Shown piece after piece: positions 18,324 to 27,863 of a DNA stretch of 35,259 nt. Made by a program: the position numbers and the translations under genes. A model generated the notes under the pieces. That model had not been told where the DNA came from, searched no databases, and saw only the letters and a list, made by a program, of their open reading frames with translations. The number at the start of each line of letters is the position of its first letter. Position 1 is the first letter of the stretch. Source of the DNA: Allochromatium palmeri (GTDB lineage Bacteria > Pseudomonadota > Gammaproteobacteria > Chromatiales > Chromatiaceae); NCBI RefSeq assembly GCF_009720725.1, contig NZ_WNKT01000041.1, positions 1 through 35,259 on the forward strand. Direction: 5' to 3'.

Positions 18324-19766
18324 ATGAATGACCCTATCGCCATCGCCCGTGACAGCATCCTCGCTCCGGCCGGACTGGACGAGTCCGCACTCGACCGTCT
18401 GCTCGGACATCTGACCAGTGCAGCGGTAGACGCGGCCGACATCTATTTTCAGTACAGCCGTCTGCAATCCTGGGTGCTGGAGGACGGCATCCTCAAGGAT
18501 GGCAACTTCAGCATCGAGCAGGGTGCAGGTTTGCGTGCCGTCAGCGGCGAGAAGACCGGTTTTGCCTATTCAGACGAGTTGCAGCTTCCGGCCCTGCTCG
18601 AAGCCGCCACAGCGGCGCGGGCCATTGCGCGCGGTGGGCGCGAGGGGCAGGTGCGCATCGGGCAGGCGCCGACCAAGCAGCGCCTCTACGAGCCGCTCAA
18701 CCCCATCGGCAGTCTGCCCGACGCAGACAAGGTCGCGCTGCTGCAACGGGTCGATGCCGAGGCTCGCCGCGCCGATCCGCGCGTGCGCGAGGTCGTCGCC
18801 AGTCTGGTCGCGGTCCAGGACACGGTCTTGGTGCTGGCCGACGATGGCACGCTGGCCGCCGACGTGCGTCCGCTGGTGCGGTTGAACGTTAGTGTCATCG
18901 CCGAGCAGGACGGACGGCGCGAGCAGGGATCGAGCGGTGGCGGGGCGCGCGCGGATCTTGGCTATTTCCTGGTCGAGGATCGGGCGCTGACCTTTGCGCG
19001 CGAGGCGGTGCGGCTGGCGCTGGTCAATCTGGACGCCGTCGCGGCTCCGGCCGGAACCATGACCGTGGTCCTCGGCTCGGGCTGGCCCGGCGTGCTGCTG
19101 CACGAGGCCGTCGGCCATGGTCTGGAGGGCGACTTCAACCGCAAGGGCAGTTCGGCCTTTGCCGGGCGCCTCGGCCAGCGGGTCGCCGCCCAGGGTGTGA
19201 CCGTGGTCGACGACGGCACGCTACCCGGACGGCGCGGTTCACTCAATCTCGATGACGAGGGCACGCCGACCCAGAACACGGTGCTGATCGAAGACGGCAT
19301 CCTGCGCGGCTACATGCAGGACAAGCTCAACGCCCGACTCACCGGCACCACGCCCACCGGCAACGGCCGGCGCGAATCCTACGCCCATCTGCCGATGCCG
19401 CGCATGACCAACACCTACATGCTCGCCGGCGAGCGCGACCCGGAGGAGATCATCGCCTCGGTCGACAAGGGACTCTATGCCGTCAACTTCGGCGGCGGTC
19501 AGGTCGACATCACCTCGGGCAAGTTCGTGTTCTCAGCCAGCGAAGCCTATCTGATCGAAAAGGGGCGCATCACCCGTCCAGTCAAGGGCGCCACCCTCAT
19601 CGGCAACGGCCCGGACGTGCTGACCCGCGTCAGCCTGATCGGCAACGACCTCAGGCTCGACGAAGGTGTCGGCACCTGCGGCAAGGAAGGCCAGAGCGTC
19701 CCGGTCGGCGTCGGCCAGCCCACACTGCGCATCGACGGCCTCACTGTCGGCGGCACCAGTCAGTAG
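18324..19766 (+). CDS. tldD: metalloprotease TldD
   Basis: This is a 480-residue protein with the zinc motif HEAVGH (260-265) of the HExxxH type and the C-terminal GTCGKEGQ containing the conserved zinc-ligand cysteine. TldD pairs with TldE (PmbA) to form a heterodimeric peptidase that degrades unfolded peptides; in E. coli it matures microcin B17 and processes CcdA. Its partner pmbA follows after 51 bases, which is notable since the two genes are unlinked in E. coli. Confidence 0.95.
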   Translation: MNDPIAIARDSILAPAGLDESALDRLLGHLTSAAVDAADIYFQYSRLQSWVLEDGILKDGNFSIEQGAGLRAVSGEKTGFAYSDELQLPALLEAATAARAIARGGREGQVRIGQAPTKQRLYEPLNPIGSLPDADKVALLQRVDAEARRADPRVREVVASLVAVQDTVLVLADDGTLAADVRPLVRLNVSVIAEQDGRREQGSSGGGARADLGYFLVEDRALTFAREAVRLALVNLDAVAAPAGTMTVVLGSGWPGVLLHEAVGHGLEGDFNRKGSSAFAGRLGQRVAAQGVTVVDDGTLPGRRGSLNLDDEGTPTQNTVLIEDGILRGYMQDKLNARLTGTTPTGNGRRESYAHLPMPRMTNTYMLAGERDPEEIIASVDKGLYAVNFGGGQVDITSGKFVFSASEAYLIEKGRITRPVKGATLIGNGPDVLTRVSLIGNDLRLDEGVGTCGKEGQSVPVGVGQPTLRIDGLTVGGTSQ

Positions 19767-19817
19767 TCTGAACGCCGCGCATCTGATTCGAATCCAGTCC
19801 AAGTACAGATTTCAACC

Positions 19818-21167
19818 ATGCCCATCCTGACCACCGAGGACACCGCCGAGCGTCTGGCCCGGCTGCAACAGATCATCGAAGACCTGCTGAAAGAGGCCAG
19901 GCGCCAGGGGGCCAGCGCCGCCGAGGCCTCGGTCGGCGGCAGTGCCGGACTGGAGGTCGCGGTGCGTCTCGGCGAGGTCGAGACCGTCGAGCATACTCGC
20001 GACAATGGTCTGGGCATCACGCTCTATTTCGGCCATCGCCGAGGCTCGGCCAGCACCTCGGATCTGAGTCCAGCGGCGGTGCGCGATGCCGTCAGCGCCG
20101 CACGCGCCATCGCCGAGCACACTCAGGACGATCCCTGTGCGCATCTCGCCCCACCCGAGCTGATGGCCACCGAAATCCTGGATCTGGATCTCTGCCATCC
20201 CTGGGCGATCGAGGTCGAGCAGGCGATCGAACTGGCCGTCTCCTGCGAGGACGCGGCGCGCACCTATGATCCGCGTATCGTCAACTCCGAGGGCGCGAGC
20301 CTCTCGACCCATCTCGGTATCCATGTTGCCGGCAACACTCACGGCTTCATCGGCGGCTATCCGACCACGCGCCACAGTCTCAACTGTGCCGTCATCGGCC
20401 AGGACGGCGAGCTGATGCAGCGCGACTACTGGTGGACCACCGCGCGTGCGTCGTCCGATCTGGACGCGGCGCGCGCGGTTGGCGAGCGGGCAGCCGAACG
20501 CACGGTCGCGCGTCTCGGCGCGCGGCGGCTCGGCACGCGCGAGGCGCCGGTGCTGTTTCGTGCTGAGGTCGCGACCGGGCTTCTGCGCAGTCTGGTCTCG
20601 GCCATCAATGGCGCCAGCCTCTACCGACGCTCCAGCTTCCTGCTCGACCATCTCGGGAAGTCGATTTTCCCCGAATTCGTGCGCATCCATGAGCAGCCGC
20701 ATCTGCGGCGCGGACTCTCCAGCGCACCCTACGACGGCGACGGCGTGGCCACACGCGCCAAGGATCTGGTGCGCGACGGTGTGCTCCAGACCTATGTGCT
20801 CGACACCTACTCGGGCTGCCGGCTCGGAATGCCGACCACGGGCAATGCCGGCGGGGTGCGCAATCTCACCATCGAGATGGGCGAACTGGACCGTACCGCG
20901 CTCCTGCGCGAGATGGGCACCGGGCTGCTGGTCACTGAACTCATGGGCCACGGCGTCAACGCGGTCACAGGCGACTACTCGCGCGGTGCCTCCGGTTTCT
21001 GGGTCGAGAACGGCGAGATCCAGTATCCGGTCGAGGAGATCACCATCGCCGGCAATCTCAAACAGATGTTCGCCGGACTGGTGGCGGTCGGCAACGACTG
21101 CGACTTTCCGGGCAGCACCCGCACCGGTTCCTGGCTGATCGATCGGATGACGATCGCCGGGGAATAG
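19818..21167 (+). CDS. pmbA: metalloprotease subunit PmbA (TldE)
   Basis: This is a 449-residue partner of TldD. It lacks the HExxxH zinc motif, as expected for TldE, and contains GNAGGVRNL, LLVTELMGHGVN and DYSRGASGFWVENGE, which are family signatures. It supplies the non-catalytic half of the TldD/TldE heterodimer that encloses the peptide in a chamber. The gene lies directly after tldD and before a DUF29 gene, in the same direction. Confidence 0.95.
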   Translation: MPILTTEDTAERLARLQQIIEDLLKEARRQGASAAEASVGGSAGLEVAVRLGEVETVEHTRDNGLGITLYFGHRRGSASTSDLSPAAVRDAVSAARAIAEHTQDDPCAHLAPPELMATEILDLDLCHPWAIEVEQAIELAVSCEDAARTYDPRIVNSEGASLSTHLGIHVAGNTHGFIGGYPTTRHSLNCAVIGQDGELMQRDYWWTTARASSDLDAARAVGERAAERTVARLGARRLGTREAPVLFRAEVATGLLRSLVSAINGASLYRRSSFLLDHLGKSIFPEFVRIHEQPHLRRGLSSAPYDGDGVATRAKDLVRDGVLQTYVLDTYSGCRLGMPTTGNAGGVRNLTIEMGELDRTALLREMGTGLLVTELMGHGVNAVTGDYSRGASGFWVENGEIQYPVEEITIAGNLKQMFAGLVAVGNDCDFPGSTRTGSWLIDRMTIAGE

Positions 21168-21201
21168 TGTATCCACCTCCATCGAGACGAGAGCCACCAT
21201 C

Positions 21202-21654
21202 ATGACTGGCGTCATCACGTATGAGCAGGACGTGATCGCCTGGGCCAACGAACAGTCGCGACTCTTGCGCACTGGCCAGTTCGATCGGCTCGATATCGAA
21301 CATTTGGTCGAGGAGATCGAGGACGTGGGCAAGAGTGAGCAGCGTGAGCTGGCCAGTCGCATGGCGGTGTTGCTCATGCATCTACTGAAATGGCGATTTC
21401 AACCCGAGCGCCGCGGCCGGAGCTGGGAGGCGACGATCCGTATCCAGCGTCAGAGCATCGCGCGCCGTCTCCAGCGCACGCCCAGTCTGAAACACAGTTT
21501 GGATGACGCCGACTGGTGGGAGGATGTCTGGGCCGATGCACTCGCCAAGGCGATCGACGAAACCGGCCTGACCGACTTTCCGCCGCAGTGTCCCTGGTCG
21601 ATCGCCATGATCCTCGATCTGAACTGGATGCCGACTGAGAACGAAGCGATCTGA
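21202..21654 (+). CDS. DUF29 family protein (first copy)
   Basis: This 150-residue protein matches DUF29: YEQDVIAWANEQSRLLRTGQ, then LDIEHLVEEIEDVGKSEQREL, LLMHLLKWRFQP, and a C-terminal FPPQCPWSIAMILDLNW. The function is unknown; the predicted fold is a small all-helical bundle. It lies 34 bases after pmbA and five bases before serB, so it is in the same transcript. A second, divergent copy flanks serB on the other side. Confidence 0.88.
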   Translation: MTGVITYEQDVIAWANEQSRLLRTGQFDRLDIEHLVEEIEDVGKSEQRELASRMAVLLMHLLKWRFQPERRGRSWEATIRIQRQSIARRLQRTPSLKHSLDDADWWEDVWADALAKAIDETGLTDFPPQCPWSIAMILDLNWMPTENEAI

Positions 21655-21659
21655 TACCG

Positions 21660-22901
21660 ATGAGCGAAATCGTCCTGATCAATGTCACCGGCGAGGACCG
21701 TCCCGGTATCACCGCCGCCCTGACCGCCATCCTCGCCCGTTATCAGGTGCCGATCCTGGACATCGGCCAGTCGACCATCCACAACGCCCTGGCGCTGGGT
21801 CTGATGGTCGAGCTGCCGCGCGCCGGCACCGACTGCGGGGTCTTCAAGGAACTGCTGTTCAGCGCCCACACGCTGGGACTCGATATCCGCTTCACGCCGA
21901 TCGCCGAGGACAATTACGAAGGCTGGGTGCATGAGCAGGGCCAGCCGCGCCATATCCTGACCCTGGTCGGACGCGAGATCGAGGCTGAGCACATCGCGCG
22001 TGTCTCGTCCGTGGTCGCTGAGCGTGGTCTGAATGTCGACCGCATCGCGCGTCTGACCGGGCGCATCTCGCGGCGCGAGCGCCTGCCGGCGGCGCTGGCC
22101 TCGGTCGAGCTTTCGGTGCGCGGTGCGGTGCCCGACCTGACCGAGCTGCATGGTGACCTGCTGGCGCTCGGGCGGGTGCTGGATGTCGATATCTCGGTCC
22201 AGGAAGACGATATCTTCCGCCGCAACCGGCGGCTGGTCTGCTTCGACATGGACTCGACGCTGATTCAAACCGAAGTCATCGACGAGCTGGCGGCGGCGGC
22301 TGGTGTGGGTGCCGAGGTCGCGGCCATCACCGAGGCGGCGATGCGCGGTGAGCTGGACTTCAAGGAAAGCTTCCGGCAGCGCATGGCGTTGCTCAAGGGG
22401 CTGGACGAGTCGGTGCTAGCCGGGATCGCCGCGCGTCTGCCAATCACCGAGGGTGCCGACCGGCTCATCGCCACGCTCAAGCGGCTCGGCTATCGGGTCG
22501 CGATCCTCTCGGGTGGTTTCACCTATTTCGCCGAGCATCTGCAACGGCGTTTCGGTATCGACTACGTCCACGCCAACCGGCTCGAATTCCAGGACGGCAA
22601 GCTCACTGGCGAAGTCTCGGGCGAGATCGTCGACGGTGCGCGCAAGGCCGAGCTGCTGCGCGAGATCGCTGAGCGCGAGGGCATTCGATTGGAGCAGGTC
22701 ATTGCCGTCGGCGACGGTGCCAACGATCTGCCGATGCTGGCCATCGCCGGACTCGGCATCGCCTTCCATGCCAAGCCCATCGTCACCGAACAGGCGCGTC
22801 ATGCCATCGCCACCGTGGGACTCGACGCCATCCTCTATTTGCTCGGGATGCGTGACCGGGATGTCGAAATGTTGTCGCCTAGCGCGATTTCAGGAACCTG
22901 A
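21660..22901 (+). CDS. serB: phosphoserine phosphatase SerB with two ACT domains
   Basis: This is a 413-residue enzyme for the last step of serine synthesis (phosphoserine to serine). Two N-terminal ACT-like domains (about 3-80 and 97-180) precede the HAD phosphatase. DMDST (196-200) gives the nucleophile Asp196 and acid Asp198; SGGF and GDGANDLPM (from 351) give the remaining HAD motifs. The two-ACT layout is the same as in the SerB2 type and allows allosteric control by amino acids. It sits between two DUF29 genes. Confidence 0.95.
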   Translation: MSEIVLINVTGEDRPGITAALTAILARYQVPILDIGQSTIHNALALGLMVELPRAGTDCGVFKELLFSAHTLGLDIRFTPIAEDNYEGWVHEQGQPRHILTLVGREIEAEHIARVSSVVAERGLNVDRIARLTGRISRRERLPAALASVELSVRGAVPDLTELHGDLLALGRVLDVDISVQEDDIFRRNRRLVCFDMDSTLIQTEVIDELAAAAGVGAEVAAITEAAMRGELDFKESFRQRMALLKGLDESVLAGIAARLPITEGADRLIATLKRLGYRVAILSGGFTYFAEHLQRRFGIDYVHANRLEFQDGKLTGEVSGEIVDGARKAELLREIAEREGIRLEQVIAVGDGANDLPMLAIAGLGIAFHAKPIVTEQARHAIATVGLDAILYLLGMRDRDVEMLSPSAISGT

Positions 22902-22927
22902 TAGGTCTGCTATTCAAGGTGTTCGAG

Positions 22928-23401
22928 ATGACTGAACTCAGCCAGCTGTATCACAAGGACTACACGGCCTGGGCGCGTCGTAACGCCGAGTTATTGCGCG
23001 CTGGCCAGTTTGGCGATCTGGATATCGAGAATCTGCTGGAAGAGCTGAGCGATATGAGCAAGAGCGAGCAGCGTGAGTTGGAAAACCGTCTGACGATCCT
23101 GCTCGCGCATCTGCTTAAGTGGGAATATCAGTTCCAGTATCTATCCGATAAGTGGATCGAGTTCGATGGGCGAAGCTGGCGCTCGACCATCATTGAACAG
23201 CGCGACCGGATCCATCAGCGTCTGCGGAAGTCTCCTGGTCTCAAGTCACTGCTGACCGCGACGGTCATCGAAGCCTATGTTGACGCCGTCGAACTCGCGA
23301 GCGACGAAACGGGCTTGTCCGCCGATCGTTTTCCGAGCCAATGTCCCTACGACGAAGCGCAATTGCTGGACAAGCAATTCTATCCAGAGCCAAGAAAGTA
23401 A
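22928..23401 (+). CDS. DUF29 family protein (second copy)
   Basis: This 157-residue protein is a paralogue of the gene at 21202: LYHKDYTAWARRNAELLRAG, LDIENLLEELSDMSKSEQREL and LLAHLLKWEYQ align with the first copy. The ATG at 22928 is preferred over the GTG at 22919 because AAGGTG lies about seven bases upstream and the family starts close to the LYxxDY motif. The function is unknown. Its 3' end faces the second RND permease across a 15-base gap. Confidence 0.87.
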   Translation: MTELSQLYHKDYTAWARRNAELLRAGQFGDLDIENLLEELSDMSKSEQRELENRLTILLAHLLKWEYQFQYLSDKWIEFDGRSWRSTIIEQRDRIHQRLRKSPGLKSLLTATVIEAYVDAVELASDETGLSADRFPSQCPYDEAQLLDKQFYPEPRK

Positions 23402-23416
23402 TCGCGCTGTCATCGA

Positions 23417-26400
23417 CTATTCCATCTCCTGCTCCAACCGCCGCTTGACCGCTCCCGGCGATCCGGTATGTCGTGCGAGCCGGTCATAGGCCACGGGCAC
23501 CACGAACAGCGTAAAGACCGTCGCCGCCAGCACGCCAGCGAGGATGACGATACCGATGACCGCGCGCGTCTCGGAGCCGGCACCACTGGAGAGCAGCAGC
23601 GGAATGGCGCCCGCCGCCGTGGTGATGCCGGTCATGAGAATGGGCCGCAACCGGGTCTCGCTCGCTTCGAGTAGTGCTGCGCGAAACTCCTGCCCCTGAT
23701 CGCGCAACTGATTGGCGAACTCGACGATGAGGATGCCGTTCTTGGCCGCGAGTCCCACCAGCATCACCAGTCCGATCTGGCTGAAGATGTTGAGACTCTG
23801 ACCGGTGATCCACAGCCCGAACAGTGCCCCGGCCATGGCCAGCGGCACGGTGAGCATGATGACCAGCGGATGGATCCAGCTCTCGAACTGCGCGGCCAGC
23901 ACCAGATAGACCACCATCAGCCCCAGCACGAAGACGAACAGCACGCCGGCGGCACTGCTCCTGAAATCGCGGCTCTGACCCTTGTAGTCGATCTGAGCGT
24001 GCTCGGGCAGGTGTTCGCGGGCCTTGGATTCCAGATAATCGAGCGCTTCGCCGAGCGCCAGCCCCTCGGCGAGACTGGCCTCGAGGGTGATGGCGCGGAT
24101 GCGGTTGAAGCGGTTGAGACTGGGTGACTCGGCGGTCTCGGTCACGCGCGCCAGACTGGCGAGCGGGATCAGGGCGTCAGTGCGCGCCGAGCGAATATAG
24201 ATGTTCTCCAGACTGGTCGGCGTCCGCTGCTCATCGCGCTCGCCCTCCAGGATGACGTCGTATTCCTCGCCCTGATCCAGATAGGTGGTCACCCGGCGCG
24301 AGCCAAGCATGGTTTCGAGCGTGCGCCCGAGCGTGCCGACCGTCACCCCGAGGTCGGCTGCCCGGTCATAATCGATCTCGACCCGAAGCTGCGGCTTGGT
24401 CTCCTTATAGTCCCAGTCGAGTCCCACCAGTCCGGGATTGTCCTTTTCGATCTCAGCGACCAGGGTGTCGCGCCAGGCGGCCAGTTCCTCGTAATTGCCG
24501 CCGCCGATGACGAACTGAACCGGCTTGCTGGTGCGAGAACCAAAGCCTTGACGCATGACCGGGAAGGCGCGCACCCCCGGCAGATCGGCAAGCTTGGCGC
24601 GGATCTCGTCCATGATGACCCAGGCCGAGCGGCGCTTGGCATGGCTGTCGAGCACGATGATCACCATGCCGGTGTTGAAGGTCGCGGTATTGGAGAAGGC
24701 GCGCGGACTGCGCACCAGTAGCCGGATCGCCTCGCCGCTCTCGGCATAGGGCATGAGCCGGCGCTCGATCTCCTCCATATAGGTCTTCATGTAGGTGTAC
24801 GAAGCGCCCTCGGGACCATTGACCAGGATGAAGAAGGCGCCGCGATCCTCCTTGGGGGTGTACTCCTGCGGGATACGCTCGAACAGCCAGGCGGCCGCGC
24901 CGAGCGTGGCGATCAGCGCCAGCAGGATGATCCAGGGCTGGCGCAGCAGAAATTCCAGCAGGCGTCGATAGACATGGCGGATCGACAGAAAGACGCGGTC
25001 GATGCGCTCGGCGAGTCCGGCACGCTCGCCCTCGGGCCGGTGAGCCGGCGGCAGCACCTTGGAGGCCAGCATCGAGGAGAGCGAAAGCGCGACAAAGGAG
25101 GAGAAGACCACGGCCGCCGCCATGGTCAGCGCGAACTCGGCGAACAGCCGTCCCAGATCCCCCCGCAGGAAGGCGATAGGGATGAAGACCGAAGCCAGCA
25201 CGATGGTGGTCGCGATGACAGCGAAGCCGACCTGGCGCGTGCCTCGATAGGCGGCGACCAGCCGTGTCTCGCCGTACTCCTCCATGCGCCGGTGGATGTT
25301 CTCCAGCACCACGATGGCATCGTCGACCACCAGCCCGATGGCCAGTACCAGGGCGAGCAGGGTCAAGATGTTGATCGAGAAGCCGAGTACAAGCAGCACG
25401 GTGAAGGTGGAGACGATCGACACCGGCACCGTGACCGCCGGCACCAGGGTCGCGCGCCAGTTGCCCAGGAACAGAAAGATCACCAGCACCACCAGACCAA
25501 TGGCGATAGCGAGCGTCTTGTAGACCTCCTTGATCGCCTCCTCGACGAACACCGAGCTGTCGAAGCTCTGGCTCAGTCGCATCCCCTCGGGCAATGACTG
25601 GTTGACGCGCTCCACCTCCGCCTTGGCCGCCTGGGCGACGGCGATGGTGTTAGCGGTCGACTGCTTGATGATGCCGATCCCGACCATCGGCGTGCCGTTG
25701 CCGCGGAAGAAGGTGCGTTCCTCCTCGGTGCCGCGCTCCACCCGCGCCACATCGCCCAGACGCACCAGATAGCCGCCCTCGCCGCGTTTGAGCACCAGAC
25801 GCGCGAAGTCGTCCGGAGTGTTGAAGGCGCGATCGACACGCACACTGAACTGGCGGTCGATCGATTCGACCTCGCCGGCGGGCAGTTCCAGGTTCTCGGC
25901 CCGCAGTGCTTCCTCGACATCGGCGACCGTCAGCCCGCGCGCGGCCAGGGCGTGGCGGTCGAGCCAGACGCGCATGGCGTAGGTCTGATTGCCGCCGACC
26001 CGCACCCGCGCCACGCCGTCGAGCACCGAGAAGCGGTCGACCAGATAGCGGCGCGCATAGTCCGAGAGTTCGGGCACCGTCATCCGCTCGCTGGAGAGAT
26101 TGAACCAGACGATGACGTCGTCGTTGCTGTCGACCTTCTGGATGTCGGGCGGATCGGCCTCAAGCGGGAGCTGGTCGATGATGCCCGAGACGCGGTCACG
26201 GATGTCGTTGGCGGCGCTGTCGACATCACGGTCGATGTTGAACTCGATACTGATGCGCGAACGCCCGTCCTCGCTGGTCGACTCGACGGTGCGGATACCT
26301 TCGATGCCGGCGATGCGTTCCTCGATGATCTGGGTGATACGGGTCTCGACCACGGCCGCCGCCGCGCCGCGATAGGTGGTGTCGATCGAGACCACCGGCG

Positions 26401-26524
26401 GATCGATGTCCGGAAACTGGCGTAGCGGCAGCCGGTCGAAGGAGACCAGTCCGAAGGCGACCAACAGCAGCGAGAGTACGCTGGCCAGAACCGGGCGGGT
26501 GATGGAGACGTCGGAGAGGATCAC
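23417..26524 (-). CDS. RND efflux transporter permease subunit (HAE1-like)
   Basis: This is a 1035-residue inner-membrane proton-driven exporter. The opening SDVSITRPVLASVLSLLLV and the fourth-helix pair VVDDAIVVLENIHRRMEE (Asp401, Asp402) are typical of the MexB/AcrB-like HAE1 group; the sequence around TYRGAAAAVVETRITQIIEE is also typical. It differs clearly from the permease at 5658. The start is a GTG that overlaps the fusion-protein stop as GTGA. No outer-membrane partner is adjacent. The substrate is unknown. Confidence 0.93.
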   Translation of the reverse strand: MILSDVSITRPVLASVLSLLLVAFGLVSFDRLPLRQFPDIDPPVVSIDTTYRGAAAAVVETRITQIIEERIAGIEGIRTVESTSEDGRSRISIEFNIDRDVDSAANDIRDRVSGIIDQLPLEADPPDIQKVDSNDDVIVWFNLSSERMTVPELSDYARRYLVDRFSVLDGVARVRVGGNQTYAMRVWLDRHALAARGLTVADVEEALRAENLELPAGEVESIDRQFSVRVDRAFNTPDDFARLVLKRGEGGYLVRLGDVARVERGTEEERTFFRGNGTPMVGIGIIKQSTANTIAVAQAAKAEVERVNQSLPEGMRLSQSFDSSVFVEEAIKEVYKTLAIAIGLVVLVIFLFLGNWRATLVPAVTVPVSIVSTFTVLLVLGFSINILTLLALVLAIGLVVDDAIVVLENIHRRMEEYGETRLVAAYRGTRQVGFAVIATTIVLASVFIPIAFLRGDLGRLFAEFALTMAAAVVFSSFVALSLSSMLASKVLPPAHRPEGERAGLAERIDRVFLSIRHVYRRLLEFLLRQPWIILLALIATLGAAAWLFERIPQEYTPKEDRGAFFILVNGPEGASYTYMKTYMEEIERRLMPYAESGEAIRLLVRSPRAFSNTATFNTGMVIIVLDSHAKRRSAWVIMDEIRAKLADLPGVRAFPVMRQGFGSRTSKPVQFVIGGGNYEELAAWRDTLVAEIEKDNPGLVGLDWDYKETKPQLRVEIDYDRAADLGVTVGTLGRTLETMLGSRRVTTYLDQGEEYDVILEGERDEQRTPTSLENIYIRSARTDALIPLASLARVTETAESPSLNRFNRIRAITLEASLAEGLALGEALDYLESKAREHLPEHAQIDYKGQSRDFRSSAAGVLFVFVLGLMVVYLVLAAQFESWIHPLVIMLTVPLAMAGALFGLWITGQSLNIFSQIGLVMLVGLAAKNGILIVEFANQLRDQGQEFRAALLEASETRLRPILMTGITTAAGAIPLLLSSGAGSETRAVIGIVILAGVLAATVFTLFVVPVAYDRLARHTGSPGAVKRRLEQEME

Positions 26525-27621
26525 GGTATCGGGTCCGGTGTGGTGTCGGTCTGGGGCGCGCTCGATGCGTTCGTGGCGCCGGGGCTGGAAATGAACCGGA
26601 TCGGCTGACCGGGTCTGACCTTCTCCTGACCCTCGGTGACGACGCGCTCACCCGGCGCCAGTCCATCACGGACCTCGACCCAGCCGGGGATGCGCGTGCC
26701 GATGTGGATCTGGGTCCGTTCAGCTGTGAGTCCTGCCTCGCTTTCCTGCACCCGCAGTACGAAGTGCTCCTGTCCGCGATGCAGGACCGCCGCTTCAGGG
26801 ACCATGAGCGCCTCGCGCGGATCGAGCAGCAGCACCACGCGCATCAGGAGTCCAGGTTTGAGCCTGAAGTCGGGGTTGGGCAGGATGGCACGCACCCGCA
26901 CCGAGCGTGTGACCGGATCGATCCGGCTGTCGACCCCGCGCACCACACCTCTGAAGACCTGCTCACCGAAGGCCGAGCTCGTCGCTTCGATGCCCAATCC
27001 AGGCTGGAGCGAGGCGAGATGGACGCTGGGTACGCTGAAATCGAGCTTCATCAAACGATCGTCATCGAGCGTCGTGATGAGATCGCCCGGCTCGACCAGG
27101 GCGCCCTGGCTGACGGTGCGCAGACCCAGCACCCCATCGAAAGGCGCCTTGATGAAGCGGTCGGCCACGCGCGATTCGATGGCAACGAGCAGGGCGCGCG
27201 CGGTGTCGAGATCGCGCTTGCGCTCGTCGAGCAGGGATTCTGAGGCCGAGCGCTGGGTGACCAGCGACCGGACGCGGTTGTACTGACGCTCGGCCTCGCG
27301 TGCCCGCACGTTGGCCTCTTCGAGCAAGGCATGTTCCTCGGCACTGGTCATCTCGACCAGCGGATCGCCGGCGCGTACACGCTGATTGTCGTCGAAGTGC
27401 ACGACCGAGATGGTTTCAGTCACCTTGGATGTGATGGCGACCGACTCGTTGGCCTGGAGTGTGCCCAGAGCCTCGACCCGCTCGCTGAGCGGCTGGACGC
27501 GCGCTTCGGCGACCACCACGGGCGTAGCCGCCGGTGCTCCGTCAGACTTGGCGGCCCAGGCGTTCGGTGCGGCCAGCCAGACCAGCATCGTCATCAGAAT
27601 CGGCATCGAGAAAACACGCAT
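26521..27621 (-). CDS. periplasmic adaptor (membrane-fusion protein) of the second RND system
   Basis: This is a 366-residue protein with an N-terminal signal-like segment (MRVFSMPILMTMLVWLAAPN, likely cut after AWA), a short coiled-coil hairpin (about 100-150), a lipoyl-like segment around FIKAPFDGVLGLRTVSQGAL, and the beta-barrel domain. It is the first gene of a two-gene operon with the permease, overlapping it by four bases. It lacks the lipobox cysteine of AcrA-type lipoproteins. Confidence 0.9.
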   Translation of the reverse strand: MRVFSMPILMTMLVWLAAPNAWAAKSDGAPAATPVVVAEARVQPLSERVEALGTLQANESVAITSKVTETISVVHFDDNQRVRAGDPLVEMTSAEEHALLEEANVRAREAERQYNRVRSLVTQRSASESLLDERKRDLDTARALLVAIESRVADRFIKAPFDGVLGLRTVSQGALVEPGDLITTLDDDRLMKLDFSVPSVHLASLQPGLGIEATSSAFGEQVFRGVVRGVDSRIDPVTRSVRVRAILPNPDFRLKPGLLMRVVLLLDPREALMVPEAAVLHRGQEHFVLRVQESEAGLTAERTQIHIGTRIPGWVEVRDGLAPGERVVTEGQEKVRPGQPIRFISSPGATNASSAPQTDTTPDPIP

Positions 27622-27656
27622 CGATCGGGACTCGCTCTGTGATGTCTCGTATTCGC

Positions 27657-27714
27657 GCCAGGGGCCTCCTGGCTAAACGGTGTCCGCACTGGGGTGCGTC
27701 GCTTATAAAGACGC
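27657..27714. promoter_or_regulatory. two inverted repeats upstream of the second RND operon
   Basis: GCCAGG (27657-27662) and CCTGGC (27668-27673) form a six-base inverted repeat with a five-base centre. GCGTC (27696-27700) and GACGC (27710-27714) flank the AT-rich centre GCTTATAAA. Both lie 35-95 bases upstream of the adaptor start and could be operators or part of its promoter. No good -35 element was identified, so this is tentative. Confidence 0.3.
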
Positions 27715-27779
27715 GTATCGGACTGGACGCGGTTTAGTCGCTCGACTCCATCGAGAGTTCCCGACATCGCCGAAACGCA

Positions 27780-27816
27780 AACGGCCCCATCACGTCGATG
27801 ATGGGGCCGTTCGTTG
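27780..27816 (-). terminator. intrinsic terminator, probably of the secreted Pro-rich protein gene
   Basis: ACGGCCCCATCA and TGATGGGGCCGT form a perfect 12-base stem with a short CGTCGA loop. On the minus strand the stem is followed by TTTGCGTTT, a broken T-tract; on the plus strand by TCGTTGT. It lies about 50-85 bases beyond the stop of the gene at 27864-28463, and would isolate that gene from the RND operon downstream. Confidence 0.7.
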
Positions 27817-27863
27817 TCTCAGATGCGTGCTTCTGGGTCAATCCCTTGAGCCGGCAAGCGATC

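Noticed and set aside
19812-21377. 521-codon minus-strand frame opposite pmbA
   Set aside because: Shadow of pmbA and the DUF29 gene; no recognisable domain.
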